A stretch of 64,000 nt of DNA from Nitrospira sp. (GCA_022843785.1 JALHMZ010000012.1:1-64000), one strand, 5' to 3'; positions 44,416 through 53,068 are shown, numbered from the stretch's first letter. Numbers and translations: made by a program. Notes: a model not told the origin generated them from the letters alone.

Positions 44416-45339
44416 CTAGAATCTGTAGCTGGTGCCAAGCGACACCCCATAGTCCGGCGCTCCGTTGGAAAGACCGACGGTGACCCCACCGTTATACCGC
44501 CAGGCATCCGAGGCTTTGTAGTTGAATGCAAAAAAGACATCCCTTATGTTTACAAAATCGGCCACCAGAGAACGATACTCTTCGTAATAGGCGCTCACCA
44601 GGAACTCCCGGTTGAAGTAATACCCGCCTCCGACGTCATACCAATATTGATTTCGAAGCTCCCGTCCATCCGGATCACCGATGAAGTTGTAGCCGCCGTC
44701 GAAGAACCCGATCCAGTTACCCCCGAACCGCTTGGACATTTCCACACCGTAGCCGTGGTCGAGGGCGCCGGTACCGAGGCCTTTGCCCTCATCGGCAGTC
44801 GGTACCTTGATGCGGGCCGTCAGGGCAATGAGCGGGAGGAACCCCTGCTCCTCGATGGCGTAGTAGCGCCCTCTGAGAATAATGTCGCCCAGCCCGGAAT
44901 GGGTCACCTTCTGTTGTCTGGCGCTTAACTGACCAGAGTTGAGCAACGCCACACATTCCGGCTTGTCAAAACGGAATTCTGTGCCGCTGCGCCGATAACA
45001 ATCCTCGCCGATCGGCGTCGGCTGGCCGCCAACCAAGGTGGCGCTACCGTTGCTTGTCACAGATACAAATGGAATAACGACCGTCACATCACCATCTCGA
45101 AAGAGCCGCCGGATCGACGTGGGGACGTACACGAACTCACTCGTGGTGTTGGTGCCGAAATTTCCGCTGCTGTAGCTGGGTGTAATCCCGACTTGCCAGT
45201 TTTTTTCAGTCGCCGGCCCTAGTTCCTGAGCACCCCTTTGATTCTCCGCCGCCGGCGCAAACCCCGGTGCAAATGCGACAGCACATACAACGACCACACC
45301 CATCACCGACCACCATCGTTTCATAATGTCTCGATACAT
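44416..45339 (-). CDS. Outer-membrane beta-barrel protein
   Basis: A 307-residue exported protein with a signal peptide (cleavage near APAAEN) and a body of alternating strands, for example KNWQVGITPSYSSGNFGTN, VTVVIPFVSVTSNG and ILRGRYYAIEEQGFLPLIAL. It ends in GVSLGTSYRF with an aromatic last residue. It is like the 'transporter'/MetA-pathway phenol degradation barrel family in Proteobacteria. A Cys pair in ECVALL and DCYRRSG may form a disulphide on a loop. The ATG at 45339 has AGGAG at a better spacing than the one three bases before. Confidence 0.7.
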   Translation of the reverse strand: MYRDIMKRWWSVMGVVVVCAVAFAPGFAPAAENQRGAQELGPATEKNWQVGITPSYSSGNFGTNTTSEFVYVPTSIRRLFRDGDVTVVIPFVSVTSNGSATLVGGQPTPIGEDCYRRSGTEFRFDKPECVALLNSGQLSARQQKVTHSGLGDIILRGRYYAIEEQGFLPLIALTARIKVPTADEGKGLGTGALDHGYGVEMSKRFGGNWIGFFDGGYNFIGDPDGRELRNQYWYDVGGGYYFNREFLVSAYYEEYRSLVADFVNIRDVFFAFNYKASDAWRYNGGVTVGLSNGAPDYGVSLGTSYRF

Positions 45340-45449
45340 CATGGCTCCTGCTGTTACTCCTCGTCAGGTTTCGCTCTGGGGCTCTCCGGCCCCGGCCAGC
45401 GTACAGTGAAAGCAATTCTTCTTCAACGGTTGCGGCCTGGATAAACGGA

Positions 45450-45483
45450 AAGCCGGGCGCCATGTGTTCATGACACCCGGCTT
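45450..45483 (-). terminator. Terminator after the 45517 gene
   Basis: AAGCCGGG and CCCGGCTT pair over eight bases, with a GTG/CAC inner pair in the loop, 34 bases after the stop. The minus strand then reads TTTCCGTTT, a T-rich run. Confidence 0.75.
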
Positions 45484-45516
45484 CCAATCATCTTCCAATA
45501 CGATAGGCCTGCTGTA

Positions 45517-46230
45517 TTAGTTCCGGCCGGAGCGCTCCGGTTTGTCCGGCCGTTCCGGACGCTCTGGCCGGTCAGGTCTATCCGGACGTTCCGGTCGTTC
45601 CATACGATCTGGACGATCCGGCCGATCAGGCCTGTCGGGTCTGTCCAGTCTCTCCGGCCTGTCGAGTTTGTCAGGACGGTCCACTTTTTCCGGCCTGTTC
45701 GGGCGATCCATCTGGGCGGTACGAGCATTCTCCCGGCCTTCTCGCCCATGCTCACCGGCAACGCGATCGGCCCGATCCAGCCCCCGCAGTTCACCACCGG
45801 AGTTGGACCGGCGATCTTCCATCCGGTCCCTCTGCCGATCCTCGCGCCGATCAACTTGACGGTCTTCACGCCGATCCTCTCGTCGGTCCATCTGCCGATC
45901 TTCACGGCGGTCGGCCTGACGATCCTCACGGCGGTCTTGTTGCCGGTCGGCTCTTCGATCCTCCCGCCGATCTTCCTGGCGCATATCATCGGTGGCCTGA
46001 GCCACGACCGTACGGTCATGGCCGTGCCTTCCTCTGTGGCCGTTATCGCCGTCATCGCGTCCGCTATTCATCGAGCCTGGCCCGCTGTTCAGTGAACCAT
46101 GACCGCGATTATCCGTACGTGCCGGCGGCTCTTCCGCGGGGTTGCTCATCTGCCCCATCGCGGGCGACGTCAGCAGCGAGAGTCCGGCGATCGTGCCCAG
46201 GATAATTTCTTTCCAACTGATTCGATTCAT
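45517..46230 (-). CDS. Secreted protein of Arg/Asp/Glu and Arg/Pro/Asp repeats
   Basis: A 237-residue exported protein: signal peptide (cleavage near AMGQM), a Gly/Asn/His segment, then a central block of EDRRADRQQDRREDRQ units (about 82-140) and a final block of DRPDRPDRPERPERP units (about 170-237). The sequence is almost only Arg, Asp, Glu, Gln and Pro, so it is a zwitterionic, non-globular polymer. The repeats are present in the DNA as CGGTC/CGATC words. An AAGGAG stands before the ATG. It resembles the tail of the 41621 protein and may share a role in the envelope or extracellular matrix. Confidence 0.7.
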   Translation of the reverse strand: MNRISWKEIILGTIAGLSLLTSPAMGQMSNPAEEPPARTDNRGHGSLNSGPGSMNSGRDDGDNGHRGRHGHDRTVVAQATDDMRQEDRREDRRADRQQDRREDRQADRREDRQMDRREDRREDRQVDRREDRQRDRMEDRRSNSGGELRGLDRADRVAGEHGREGRENARTAQMDRPNRPEKVDRPDKLDRPERLDRPDRPDRPDRPDRMERPERPDRPDRPERPERPDKPERSGRN

Positions 46231-46296
46231 TATTGATCTCCTTCTTTTAGTTCACGCAGTCGATTCATTCTACCCAGCCGACTTTTGTGTGCCTAC

Positions 46297-47748
46297 TTAA
46301 TCCTCCAACTCTGCTTCATCCCAATTGACAGTCGTTCCATTCCATGCGCCTTTTACCTTGACCAGTGAGTTAACTTGCACCTCCGCTAAGAAAGCTGTTC
46401 GGCTCATGGATGTCCCACTCACACTCTCAAATTGGTTAATAGCTGACAAATCGACAGACACCCCCAAGATCTCGATGACGGTTCCGCTGATCGACTGCAC
46501 CGGCCCTTGGAGATCCACATCAGAGTCTGGCGATCTTAGTTCAATCCGGGTGGCGATGACCGTATTGGGTCCGGTTACTCGGCCACGGACTCTCACATGA
46601 TTCCCGTTCAGATCATTCAGGGATGCCACATCCTTCAGCTCCGTCTGGCTGTTTGCAGTGATCGTGACTCCGGGCAAGCCCGAAAGAGTCAGGGTATTGC
46701 CGCTGACTGTCGCATCGCCCTCCAAACGCACACTCGCATGGAACTTCACATGCTTGGCGATCAGCGTGGAGCCATCGAACCGACCTTCGGCAGACATCTT
46801 GGCGCCAACCACAATTTCATCGACTGTCCCACCACGGAACTCCGTGTTCGCCGTGGTTCTCACCGGAGTGGTGCCGATGGTGAAGTCAATAATATTTCCA
46901 TTCGGTGTACCGGCCTGTGTCACAAACCCTTCGACCTCAAATTCATCGACCACATTGCCGATGCCCTCATTTTCCGGTTCAACTTTCGTAGCCGTGAGGG
47001 TCGTTGTCGCGGCATCGTAACCTGTACCTTTCACTTCGACAAAAATACCGTTCCAGTTACTGCCGGTCGGTACCGGCATATCGTTGATAAGCGTGGCGTT
47101 GTCATAGATGACGGTCAACCCGCCGATTTGGAAGGTCGCGAGCCCGGCATTGTGGTTCCTGACGGTCCCCTTTACCTCGCAGATAGCTGAGCAACCGGTT
47201 CCGGGCTTGCGCTCAATAAAGCTGGCGGCGATCACCCCATCAGATTTTACAAACCCGCTGACCTCCACGAGCTGACCAGTAAGCAGGTTGTTTAGACTAA
47301 CCCCGGAATCGAACTTTGTCGTGTCGTCTACCAGCACGGTTTGACCCAACACCGCAAATTGACTATTGGCAGGGTCCACGCTTGTAATCGGCCCTTCCAG
47401 CGTGTCTTCCTGGACTATATTGGCCGCCCGGTTCGTCGAGCCGTTAAATGAGCCCGACACTTTCACCGTCATACCCTCCTGAAGACCACACCGGTTGGTT
47501 GGACTAACAGCGCACTGACTTGACGGCTGGTCGTCAATGCTCACAGAGGCGGCTTCTGTCTCGAACCGTTTGCCATTGACGATGATGCTGCCGAACCCTG
47601 TAACGGTCCCCGACGCCGAGGCCGATCCGCTTCCACTGGCTCCGCCTGCACTGGCAGATGCCGACGGAGAACCGTCGCTGCAGGCGCTTAATAATCCTGC
47701 TAATCCAACCGCACCCAGCATGCCAACAAGCACAGATGCCCGTTTCAT
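46297..47748 (-). CDS. DUF5666-repeat lipoprotein
   Basis: A 483-residue lipoprotein (LSAC, Cys23) with a Ser/Ala/Gly spacer and then several DUF5666 beta-barrel units, starting with TVTGFGSIIVNGKRFETEAA and marked by repeats of 'VEVSGFVKSDGVI', 'VRVRGRVTGPNTVIATRIEL' and 'VKVKGAWNGTTVNWDEAELE'. The function of DUF5666 is unknown; it is frequently exported. AGGAGG stands before the ATG. It lies in the same direction as the Arg/Asp-repeat gene downstream, within about 65 bases. Confidence 0.8.
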   Translation of the reverse strand: MKRASVLVGMLGAVGLAGLLSACSDGSPSASASAGGASGSGSASASGTVTGFGSIIVNGKRFETEAASVSIDDQPSSQCAVSPTNRCGLQEGMTVKVSGSFNGSTNRAANIVQEDTLEGPITSVDPANSQFAVLGQTVLVDDTTKFDSGVSLNNLLTGQLVEVSGFVKSDGVIAASFIERKPGTGCSAICEVKGTVRNHNAGLATFQIGGLTVIYDNATLINDMPVPTGSNWNGIFVEVKGTGYDAATTTLTATKVEPENEGIGNVVDEFEVEGFVTQAGTPNGNIIDFTIGTTPVRTTANTEFRGGTVDEIVVGAKMSAEGRFDGSTLIAKHVKFHASVRLEGDATVSGNTLTLSGLPGVTITANSQTELKDVASLNDLNGNHVRVRGRVTGPNTVIATRIELRSPDSDVDLQGPVQSISGTVIEILGVSVDLSAINQFESVSGTSMSRTAFLAEVQVNSLVKVKGAWNGTTVNWDEAELED

Positions 47749-47775
47749 AGAAACCTCCTACTTTGGAAATGATGA

Positions 47776-48216
47776 TTATGGTTTGCTCTTAGTCTGTTCG
47801 TCTGTCGGTAATCCCGTGGGCTTGGATGCATCGGCCAATACATCGGCCGACCAACTCACACGGGTCGGACACCACTGCCATATACCCAGCGTAACAATCC
47901 GCGTGAGCCCAGCGGGAAGACAGGCAAGACGATTGACTGACACATCACGATTGACGACCCTTGTGGAGGCTCCACAACGGTTCAGATATGGCTCACTGGA
48001 AACTTTATTGAGATCGAAATGCGGCACAATGAAGGCAACGACCGGTACCGGCAACACCGCAAGTGAGGAGTTGTCTGCCCATTCGCTTCCTGAGCAATGG
48101 CCGTCCAATCCGGCGGTGCGTTTTACGTCGTCGCGAACCAGCGTGGATGTACAGCCGGACAGCAGTAATGCCAGTGACACGATCACTACACTCGCCTTGG
48201 AACGAACCTGTTGCAT
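47776..48216 (-). CDS. Hypothetical lipoprotein
   Basis: A 146-residue lipoprotein (LLSGC, Cys22). Mature part contains four Cys (CSG, RCGAS, CLPAG, WCPTR) and a strand GLTRIVTLGIWQWC. It recalls small envelope lipoproteins of the Bor or 'DUF6683' type, but I do not recognise it firmly. AAGGAGGG stands before the ATG. The DUF5666 lipoprotein gene follows 27 bases downstream on the same strand. Confidence 0.65.
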   Translation of the reverse strand: MQQVRSKASVVIVSLALLLSGCTSTLVRDDVKRTAGLDGHCSGSEWADNSSLAVLPVPVVAFIVPHFDLNKVSSEPYLNRCGASTRVVNRDVSVNRLACLPAGLTRIVTLGIWQWCPTRVSWSADVLADASKPTGLPTDEQTKSKP

Positions 48217-48291
48217 AAAACCCTCCTTCTCGGCCTCCTATGATGGGTTAGACGGAGGAAGAGACAAAAGGTAAACGGGATTGCTAATGAC

Positions 48292-49005
48292 CTAGCGAAT
48301 GTCTTGGAAAAACGCACGCGGCAAAACCGGCAGGCGGTATTCGACGTGAAGAATAATGAGCAAGACGCGGAGGAAACTTCGCCAGACGCCCATCTTCAGA
48401 AACTTGCGGGCATCGGTGATAACGGGCGGAAAGAGCAGAAGCGGTTCCGTCGCCTTGATGAGCCGTTCACAGAACACGACATCTTCAAGAATCGGTTGGT
48501 TGGGAAATCCCCCCAACTGCTCGAACAGGGAACGCCGGACAAAGAGGGCCTGATCGCCATAGATGATCCGGCTCCTGGTGCAGCGGAAATTATCCAGAAA
48601 CGAGATCGCCTTGAGCCGCCAATCGTCTCCTGAAAATTGATGCATGAACCCGCCGGCTTGAATCGTGCGATCTGCCTCCATTTTGTTCAGCCGCTCAATC
48701 GCTCCCTCCGGAAGGACGGTATCGGCATGGAGAAAGAGGAGCCACTCGCCGCCGGCTTCTTTCGCCCCGGTGTTCATTTGAGAAGCACGGCCCTTTGGGG
48801 CCGTCATGAGCAGGCGTGAGGGGTGAGGCGTGACGCGTACGGGGCCTTCGGAAAACCCGGCGTGGAGGAAAACATCCCGCGTGCAATCGGCACTTCCGCC
48901 GTCGACGGCAATGACCTCGTAGTCTCCCGGTTGTGAAAAGAGCGCCCGCAATGTATTCGGAAGCGCCTTCTCTTCGTTGTACGCAGGGATCACGACGGAG
49001 ACCAT
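48292..49005 (-). CDS. Glycosyltransferase family 2, TIGR04283-like
   Basis: A 237-residue GT-A enzyme: SVVIPAYNEEKALPNTLRAL, then VIAVDGGSADCTRDV, GEWLLFLHADTVLPEGAI (the DxD-like HADT) and IYGDQALFVRRSLFEQLGGF with the acceptor-site acid IPNQPILEDVVFCERL. This set matches the TIGR04283 glycosyltransferase family. It carries one in-frame word-repeat insert (RVTPHPSRLLMTAPKG, 48812-48838). An AAGGA precedes the ATG. It is the last of four minus-strand genes starting with the radical SAM protein. The soluble protein lacks a membrane helix. Confidence 0.85.
   Translation of the reverse strand: MVSVVIPAYNEEKALPNTLRALFSQPGDYEVIAVDGGSADCTRDVFLHAGFSEGPVRVTPHPSRLLMTAPKGRASQMNTGAKEAGGEWLLFLHADTVLPEGAIERLNKMEADRTIQAGGFMHQFSGDDWRLKAISFLDNFRCTRSRIIYGDQALFVRRSLFEQLGGFPNQPILEDVVFCERLIKATEPLLLFPPVITDARKFLKMGVWRSFLRVLLIILHVEYRLPVLPRAFFQDIR
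48812..48838. repeat. Word repeat (GAGGGGTGAGGC type) inside glycosyltransferase gene
   Basis: AGGCGTGAGGGGTGAGGCGT followed by GACGCG. On the minus strand it encodes RVTPHPSRL, absent from ordinary members of the family. Confidence 0.65.
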
Positions 49006-49022
49006 GGTTCTTCCTTTTTCTC

Positions 49023-49050
49023 TCAGCTATCTGCCATCAGCCATCGGCTT
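49023..49050. repeat. Word repeat at the ferritin-like gene end
   Basis: TCAGCTATCTGCCATCAGCC followed by ATCGGC, the reverse complement of GATGGC/GATAGC words as seen at 2869 and 21314. It provides the last codons (KPMADGR) and the stop of the ferritin-like gene. Confidence 0.65.
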
Positions 49051-49680
49051 TTCCGCCAACCAGTCCGGCAAAAAGGTCCGCACATCCGCTGCCCACTGGG
49101 CCGGGTCTTCATCGATACTATCGAATAAATCACCGAGATCCAGAATCATGGCGTCTGACAGGGCCAGGTACTGCTGTGCCCGCCGTTGAAGCGCCGGCGT
49201 ATCCGTTTCGCCCCGCGCAATCGCCCGCTCAAGCCAGCGGCGCCCGAATCCATGATGGGCTTCTTCTTGGCGAAGCAGGATACGGCGCATCCGGCCCAAC
49301 GGCGCAGCTCGCTTCTCCAATCCTCGTTCGATGTGAGTCAATATGGCCTCACCCAGGCCTTCGAGAATGACTTGTTCGGCGAGAATCGTATCCAAGAGGT
49401 CATTACAGGCAAACCGGTCGCGCAACAACTTGCGATACGCTTCCATGGCCGGCAAGCAGAGTGAATCACCGAGGTGTTTCGGGGCGAGCCATGCAACCGC
49501 CCCCTTGAAGACCAGGGCATGAGCGGCCTCCTGACGTGCCTGACTCAGGAGAAATCGTCGCGCGCCGGACTCGAAGACCATCGACGCCTGTGTCGTGGCA
49601 CAGTCATGAGCCATCTGCTCACCCTGTTCTAAAAAGGTAAGCAGCCGGGCTATCGGAGCCCGTTCATCAGGGCGCACCAT
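49027..49680 (-). CDS. Ferritin-like diiron-type protein
   Basis: A 217-residue four-helix-bundle protein. Two carboxylate-histidine helices are visible: SQARQEAAHALVFKG near residue 55 and RQEEAHHGFGRRWLE near 145, with Glu residues on the other helices (LAEQVILEGLGEAIL), so a di-metal site like that of ferritin-like oxidases or ribonucleotide reductase R2 kin is expected. No signal sequence. The ATG at 49680 has AAAGGAGGT eight bases before it; it overlaps the DUF547 gene by 14 bases. Its last residues come from a repeat word. Confidence 0.7.
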   Translation of the reverse strand: MVRPDERAPIARLLTFLEQGEQMAHDCATTQASMVFESGARRFLLSQARQEAAHALVFKGAVAWLAPKHLGDSLCLPAMEAYRKLLRDRFACNDLLDTILAEQVILEGLGEAILTHIERGLEKRAAPLGRMRRILLRQEEAHHGFGRRWLERAIARGETDTPALQRRAQQYLALSDAMILDLGDLFDSIDEDPAQWAADVRTFLPDWLAEKPMADGR

Positions 49681-50467
49681 CACGGGCCACCTCCTTTGGC
49701 GGAATGCCGTTCAGACTCCAGTCATACTCCAGGAATTCGATGCGATATTCGGACTCAACCAGGTCCCTCGCTAATTCAGGATCGCCAATATAACGTGCCA
49801 CATAAGCCAGGGTTGATCCGGCTGCTGCGGCAAAGTCCTCCGCAAACCAATCGAAGATTTTGGATAACGACGCGACTTTCCGTTTGCGGTCGAAACGATT
49901 GCGTGTGGGATCGTTGATAAAAGCCCTGGCGGCACGATCAAGCTGACGATCCAACTCATGCGACTGGTAGACCCACTGCTGGAGTCGCGGGCAGGAAGCG
50001 GACGCGCAGACGATGGCAAAATGGATCAGCGGTTCATGAAACTGTCTGATCAACACCTGCCGCTCCAAATCGTACAGCGTAATCGTGCCGCCTCCGACCG
50101 GATATGCTCGTCCGATAAAGTAGCGGTAGCGTCCGATATAACTTGCGGGCGAATACCCGTCCACAATACCCTTGATAGCAAATGCGTTATAGGCATTGAT
50201 CCAAAAAGCCAGCCGCCCGTTGCGCGTGGCGAAGGCATCGGGGTCAACCAAGTCGAGCCTCGTCAGATAACCCACGAAACGATCGTCTGATTCGATCGCA
50301 GGATAATCGACGAAGCCATCCTTCACATGCGCAGCCAATGTCTCTTCAAACAGTTGATGGGAAAACTCGGCGGCGGGAATCGGATTGACCGGTTTGAATC
50401 CTGATGGGCCGACACCGGAACAGCCCGGGAGCAGGAGCAACACGCCTATCGCCATCAATCCCATCAT
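49667..50467 (-). CDS. DUF547-family lipoprotein
   Basis: A 266-residue exported lipoprotein by the ATG at 50467: MMGLMAIGVLLLLPGC gives a short lipoprotein signal with Cys16. The body is DUF547: RLAFWINAYNAFAIKGIVDG, then LYDLERQVLIRQFHEPLIHF, IVCASASCPRL and a closing ASLSKIFDWFAEDFA. The Cys in CASASCP and an His/Asp set suggest a papain-like or nucleophile-type hydrolase fold, as proposed for the family. It lies between the radical SAM protein (13 bases upstream) and the ferritin-like gene. The long open frame that extends into the radical SAM gene is an artefact. Confidence 0.8.
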   Translation of the reverse strand: MMGLMAIGVLLLLPGCSGVGPSGFKPVNPIPAAEFSHQLFEETLAAHVKDGFVDYPAIESDDRFVGYLTRLDLVDPDAFATRNGRLAFWINAYNAFAIKGIVDGYSPASYIGRYRYFIGRAYPVGGGTITLYDLERQVLIRQFHEPLIHFAIVCASASCPRLQQWVYQSHELDRQLDRAARAFINDPTRNRFDRKRKVASLSKIFDWFAEDFAAAAGSTLAYVARYIGDPELARDLVESEYRIEFLEYDWSLNGIPPKEVARDGAP

Positions 50468-50480
50468 ACGTGTTCCCACT

Positions 50481-51539
50481 TCACCTGGGGACCGGCGTGC
50501 GCCATGCCGCAATCGGATGGCGGAGTACCGACCCGATGACCCTGCCATCCAACCTGTTGCAAGTCGAGCGGTCTGAACAGTCTTGAATCGAATCCCGGTC
50601 GAATCGCGACAATATTTCATCAAGAGAGGACCGGAGCAGATTTCCCGTATCCGGCAGCGACAGACAAGGCGAGACATTACCCGAGGCATCGATGGCAATG
50701 CTGTAACGTCCGGCATCGCAGGCTGCGAGTCGGCCTCCCTGCAGCCATGTGCTATTGTCCCTCGCGTATTGCCGCAGGTAGCCCGGAGGAAGCGCATCAT
50801 CCGCAAGCAGGCGCTCGAACACCAGACTCGCCTGTCGGCGTTCATACATCAGCGTTGGATCTTTCTTGCCATAGAGCCCCGCATCCCAATGGTAGGCACC
50901 CACCACCGGAAGCAATCCTCGGTCCCGTGCGAACTTGACGACAGTGCCCACTTCATCTCGATTGATTTCACTGACGATGCAGGTCAGAAATTTAGGGGAT
51001 CGGTACTGCCGGAGCAGATCCAGACCGGCCAATACCTGAGGCAGTTGATCGCCGCCGCGGATCTGGAGATATCTGGTACGGTCCAACGTATCCAGGCTGA
51101 CCGAGAGCGACACCGAAAGTTGATCGAACCGTTTCAGCAGATCGGCTGTCAACTTGGTCCCATTCGTGATTACCGTAATCAGAAATCCAATCCCGGCTAA
51201 GTCTTCAAGAATCTCAGGCAGGTCACGCCGCAAAAGCGGTTCTCCTCCCTGTAGAAAGACGAACCTCAGTCCATCTCGATAAAGATCGGCGAACACTCGG
51301 CGGATTTCTTCACGAGTCATCTCATACCGGCCGGCATTTAACGGCAAATTGCAGTACCCGCAGGCAGAGTTGCAGCGAAGATTGACCTGAAACACTGCCA
51401 GCAATGGGCGTCGAAGGAGAAGGTTGGTCAGTCCGCCCAAGAGCGCTCGGCCAAGGCTTGGCCTGCCCTCAACGGAAAGTGCGGCCTGACCTGGCGACAC
51501 CACATGAGGCTTCCGGGATGGTTCGATTTGTATCAACAT
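50481..51539 (-). CDS. Radical SAM enzyme with SPASM-like tail
   Basis: A 352-residue radical SAM protein. The cluster-binding motif CNSACGYC has Cys56, Cys60 and Cys63; the GGEPLL strand follows near 95-100. A C-terminal half holds extra Cys in AACDAGRYSIAIDASGNV, SPCLSL, IQDCSDRSTCNRLD, which resembles a SPASM or twitch domain for additional iron-sulphur clusters. It would act on a peptide or small molecule in the cytoplasm. It is first in a four-gene minus-strand set with DUF547, ferritin-like and glycosyltransferase genes. Confidence 0.85.
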   Translation of the reverse strand: MLIQIEPSRKPHVVSPGQAALSVEGRPSLGRALLGGLTNLLLRRPLLAVFQVNLRCNSACGYCNLPLNAGRYEMTREEIRRVFADLYRDGLRFVFLQGGEPLLRRDLPEILEDLAGIGFLITVITNGTKLTADLLKRFDQLSVSLSVSLDTLDRTRYLQIRGGDQLPQVLAGLDLLRQYRSPKFLTCIVSEINRDEVGTVVKFARDRGLLPVVGAYHWDAGLYGKKDPTLMYERRQASLVFERLLADDALPPGYLRQYARDNSTWLQGGRLAACDAGRYSIAIDASGNVSPCLSLPDTGNLLRSSLDEILSRFDRDSIQDCSDRSTCNRLDGRVIGSVLRHPIAAWRTPVPR

Positions 51540-51756
51540 GGGAGCTACGTTGCGCTATCTTCCTGAACGACGAATGAGCAGATCTGCACGCCAACCTGCC
51601 AATTTTTCTCCGATTTCAACCAACAGCCTTCAGACTATCGTGGAAGCAGACTTCATAACCAGCTGATATTCAAGACATCTCTTATCGATATCGCCGGGCA
51701 TATGCCTTGCTGAATCAGCCGGAGTTGATATGGATCCTTCACATAAGGAGGTCTCG

Positions 51757-52149
51757 ATGCAAAAGAATCCCGACACCACTGTGTCAATCATGACGGCAGC
51801 CTTGGCGATCACCGCGATGCTCGCGACTCCGGCTCTGGCAGAAAGCTCGAAGAAATCACATAAGACAGCACCCCAGTCTTCAGCTGCAACTTCGGACGCT
51901 GATGGAACGCCGGAAACCGCCGCTTCTTCTACAACCGGTCATCGCGATCATAAATCAGGTCCCGCATGGAGGACGATCGGCGGAACCGTAAAACAAATCA
52001 AGGGCAATACCTATACGGTCGAAGACTATGAGGGAAACCAGGTCCAGCTATTCGTCGGACAGGATACGAAACACCTCAGACAAAAGAAAGTCGGAGACAC
52101 CGTGCGCGCAGAAGTCACGCGAGGTGGCTTCGCGAATTCCATTCAATAA
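51757..52149 (+). CDS. Small secreted protein with C-terminal beta domain
   Basis: A 130-residue exported protein: the ATG at 51757 follows AAGGAGG and gives a signal peptide (cleavage near ALAESS). A Ser/Thr/Ala-rich linker leads to a 60-residue domain with TIGGTVKQIKGNTYTVEDYE and KKVGDTVRAEVTRGG, like a DUF5666-type or OB-like unit that also occurs in the larger 46297 protein. Probably periplasmic, envelope-associated. Confidence 0.7.
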   Translation: MQKNPDTTVSIMTAALAITAMLATPALAESSKKSHKTAPQSSAATSDADGTPETAASSTTGHRDHKSGPAWRTIGGTVKQIKGNTYTVEDYEGNQVQLFVGQDTKHLRQKKVGDTVRAEVTRGGFANSIQ

Positions 52150-52158
52150 TCGATCCTT

Positions 52159-52190
52159 GAGTAGCCCGCTTCCATTAAGGCGGGCTGCTC
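52159..52190 (+). terminator. Terminator after the 51757 gene
   Basis: GAGTAGCCCGC pairs with GCGGGCTGCTC over 11 bases (one G-T) around a ten-base loop, nine bases after the stop. A short T-run follows (ACTCTTGG). Confidence 0.8.
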
Positions 52191-52348
52191 ACTCTTGGAC
52201 TGTTTGTCGGGCACCCGTTCACTTTCTTACAGGCTGGGAGACACTGTTCTTGACAGAAGCCGGAGTGCCCATATTCACACGATGCTCCGGTTTTCTGCTT
52301 CGCTCGCGTACAGCGCTCTAGACCTTGCCCTCGGGCTGTGATGTCATC

Positions 52349-53068
52349 CTAGTCGCCTCTCTCAAACACAGCCCCGACCGCCACTTTCACTCGTTCTCGA
52401 GCACGATGTAACCGCACATAGAAGTTCGCTTCAGAAATCTTTAGTTGCTGACACACTTCTTTGGTGTGGATGCCCTGCACATCGCGCAGAATCAGGACTT
52501 CCTTCTGGCCTGTGGGCAAGGTCTCGATCGCGTGCCACATACAGGCGGTGGCCTGCCTTGCTACCAGCAGCTTCTCTGGCGTCTGGTCGTCCCAAAGCTT
52601 GCGGGAGTACGTCGAACGCCCAAGCCAATCCCCGTGTGGTCTCAGTTGAGATAGATCTGACTCCCCACTCCAGTAAGCGGTATCCCAATTGAGGTCTGAG
52701 AACGTCCTTTGACGATACTCTCGGACACCTCGGTCCTTGGCTTTGTGGATGAGAATCGCACAGATCCATGCATAGAGGGACGAGCGGCCTTCAAATTGAC
52801 TCAGCCCGCCCATCACCGCAATCCAAGTCTCCTGCACAACCTCCTCAGCGGTTGCTCGATTGGCTACATGCCTCATAGCCATTCGAATCAGTGTCTCTTG
52901 ATGGTGGGTGACGACAGTTTCGAATGCCTGTTCCTCCCCTGCCTGCAATTGTGACACCAGCCGATCCTCATCGTTCATCACATCAGATACATCGCCCACC
53001 GTCGATGTCTTGCCTGCCGATACAGTACGGCGAATCGAGCCTGTATGCCTGGGGCTGGTTGTCCTCAT
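52349..53068 (-). CDS. ECF RNA polymerase sigma factor
   Basis: A 239-residue ECF-type sigma factor by the ATG at 53068, chosen because GGAGG stands six bases before it; the frame opens further upstream and an ATG also occurs at 52978. Region 2 is RHVANRATAEEVVQETWIAV with SSLYAWICAILIHKAKDR, and region 4 LPTGQKEVLILRDVQGIHTK followed by VCQQLKISEANFYVRLHRAR. The middle linker (about 110-155) is longer than normal, with Trp and Arg. No anti-sigma gene stands next to it, so its control is unknown. Confidence 0.85.
   Translation of the reverse strand: MRTTSPRHTGSIRRTVSAGKTSTVGDVSDVMNDEDRLVSQLQAGEEQAFETVVTHHQETLIRMAMRHVANRATAEEVVQETWIAVMGGLSQFEGRSSLYAWICAILIHKAKDRGVREYRQRTFSDLNWDTAYWSGESDLSQLRPHGDWLGRSTYSRKLWDDQTPEKLLVARQATACMWHAIETLPTGQKEVLILRDVQGIHTKEVCQQLKISEANFYVRLHRARERVKVAVGAVFERGD

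Noticed and set aside
45468..46055. Minus-strand 195-codon frame rich in Arg/Gly/Thr
   Set aside because: It is a shifted frame of the Arg/Asp repeat gene at 45517-46230; the latter has a signal peptide and ribosome site.
50468..50845. N-terminal extension of the DUF547 frame into the radical SAM gene
   Set aside because: It is a different frame of the radical SAM coding sequence; DUF547 has a lipoprotein signal at 50467.
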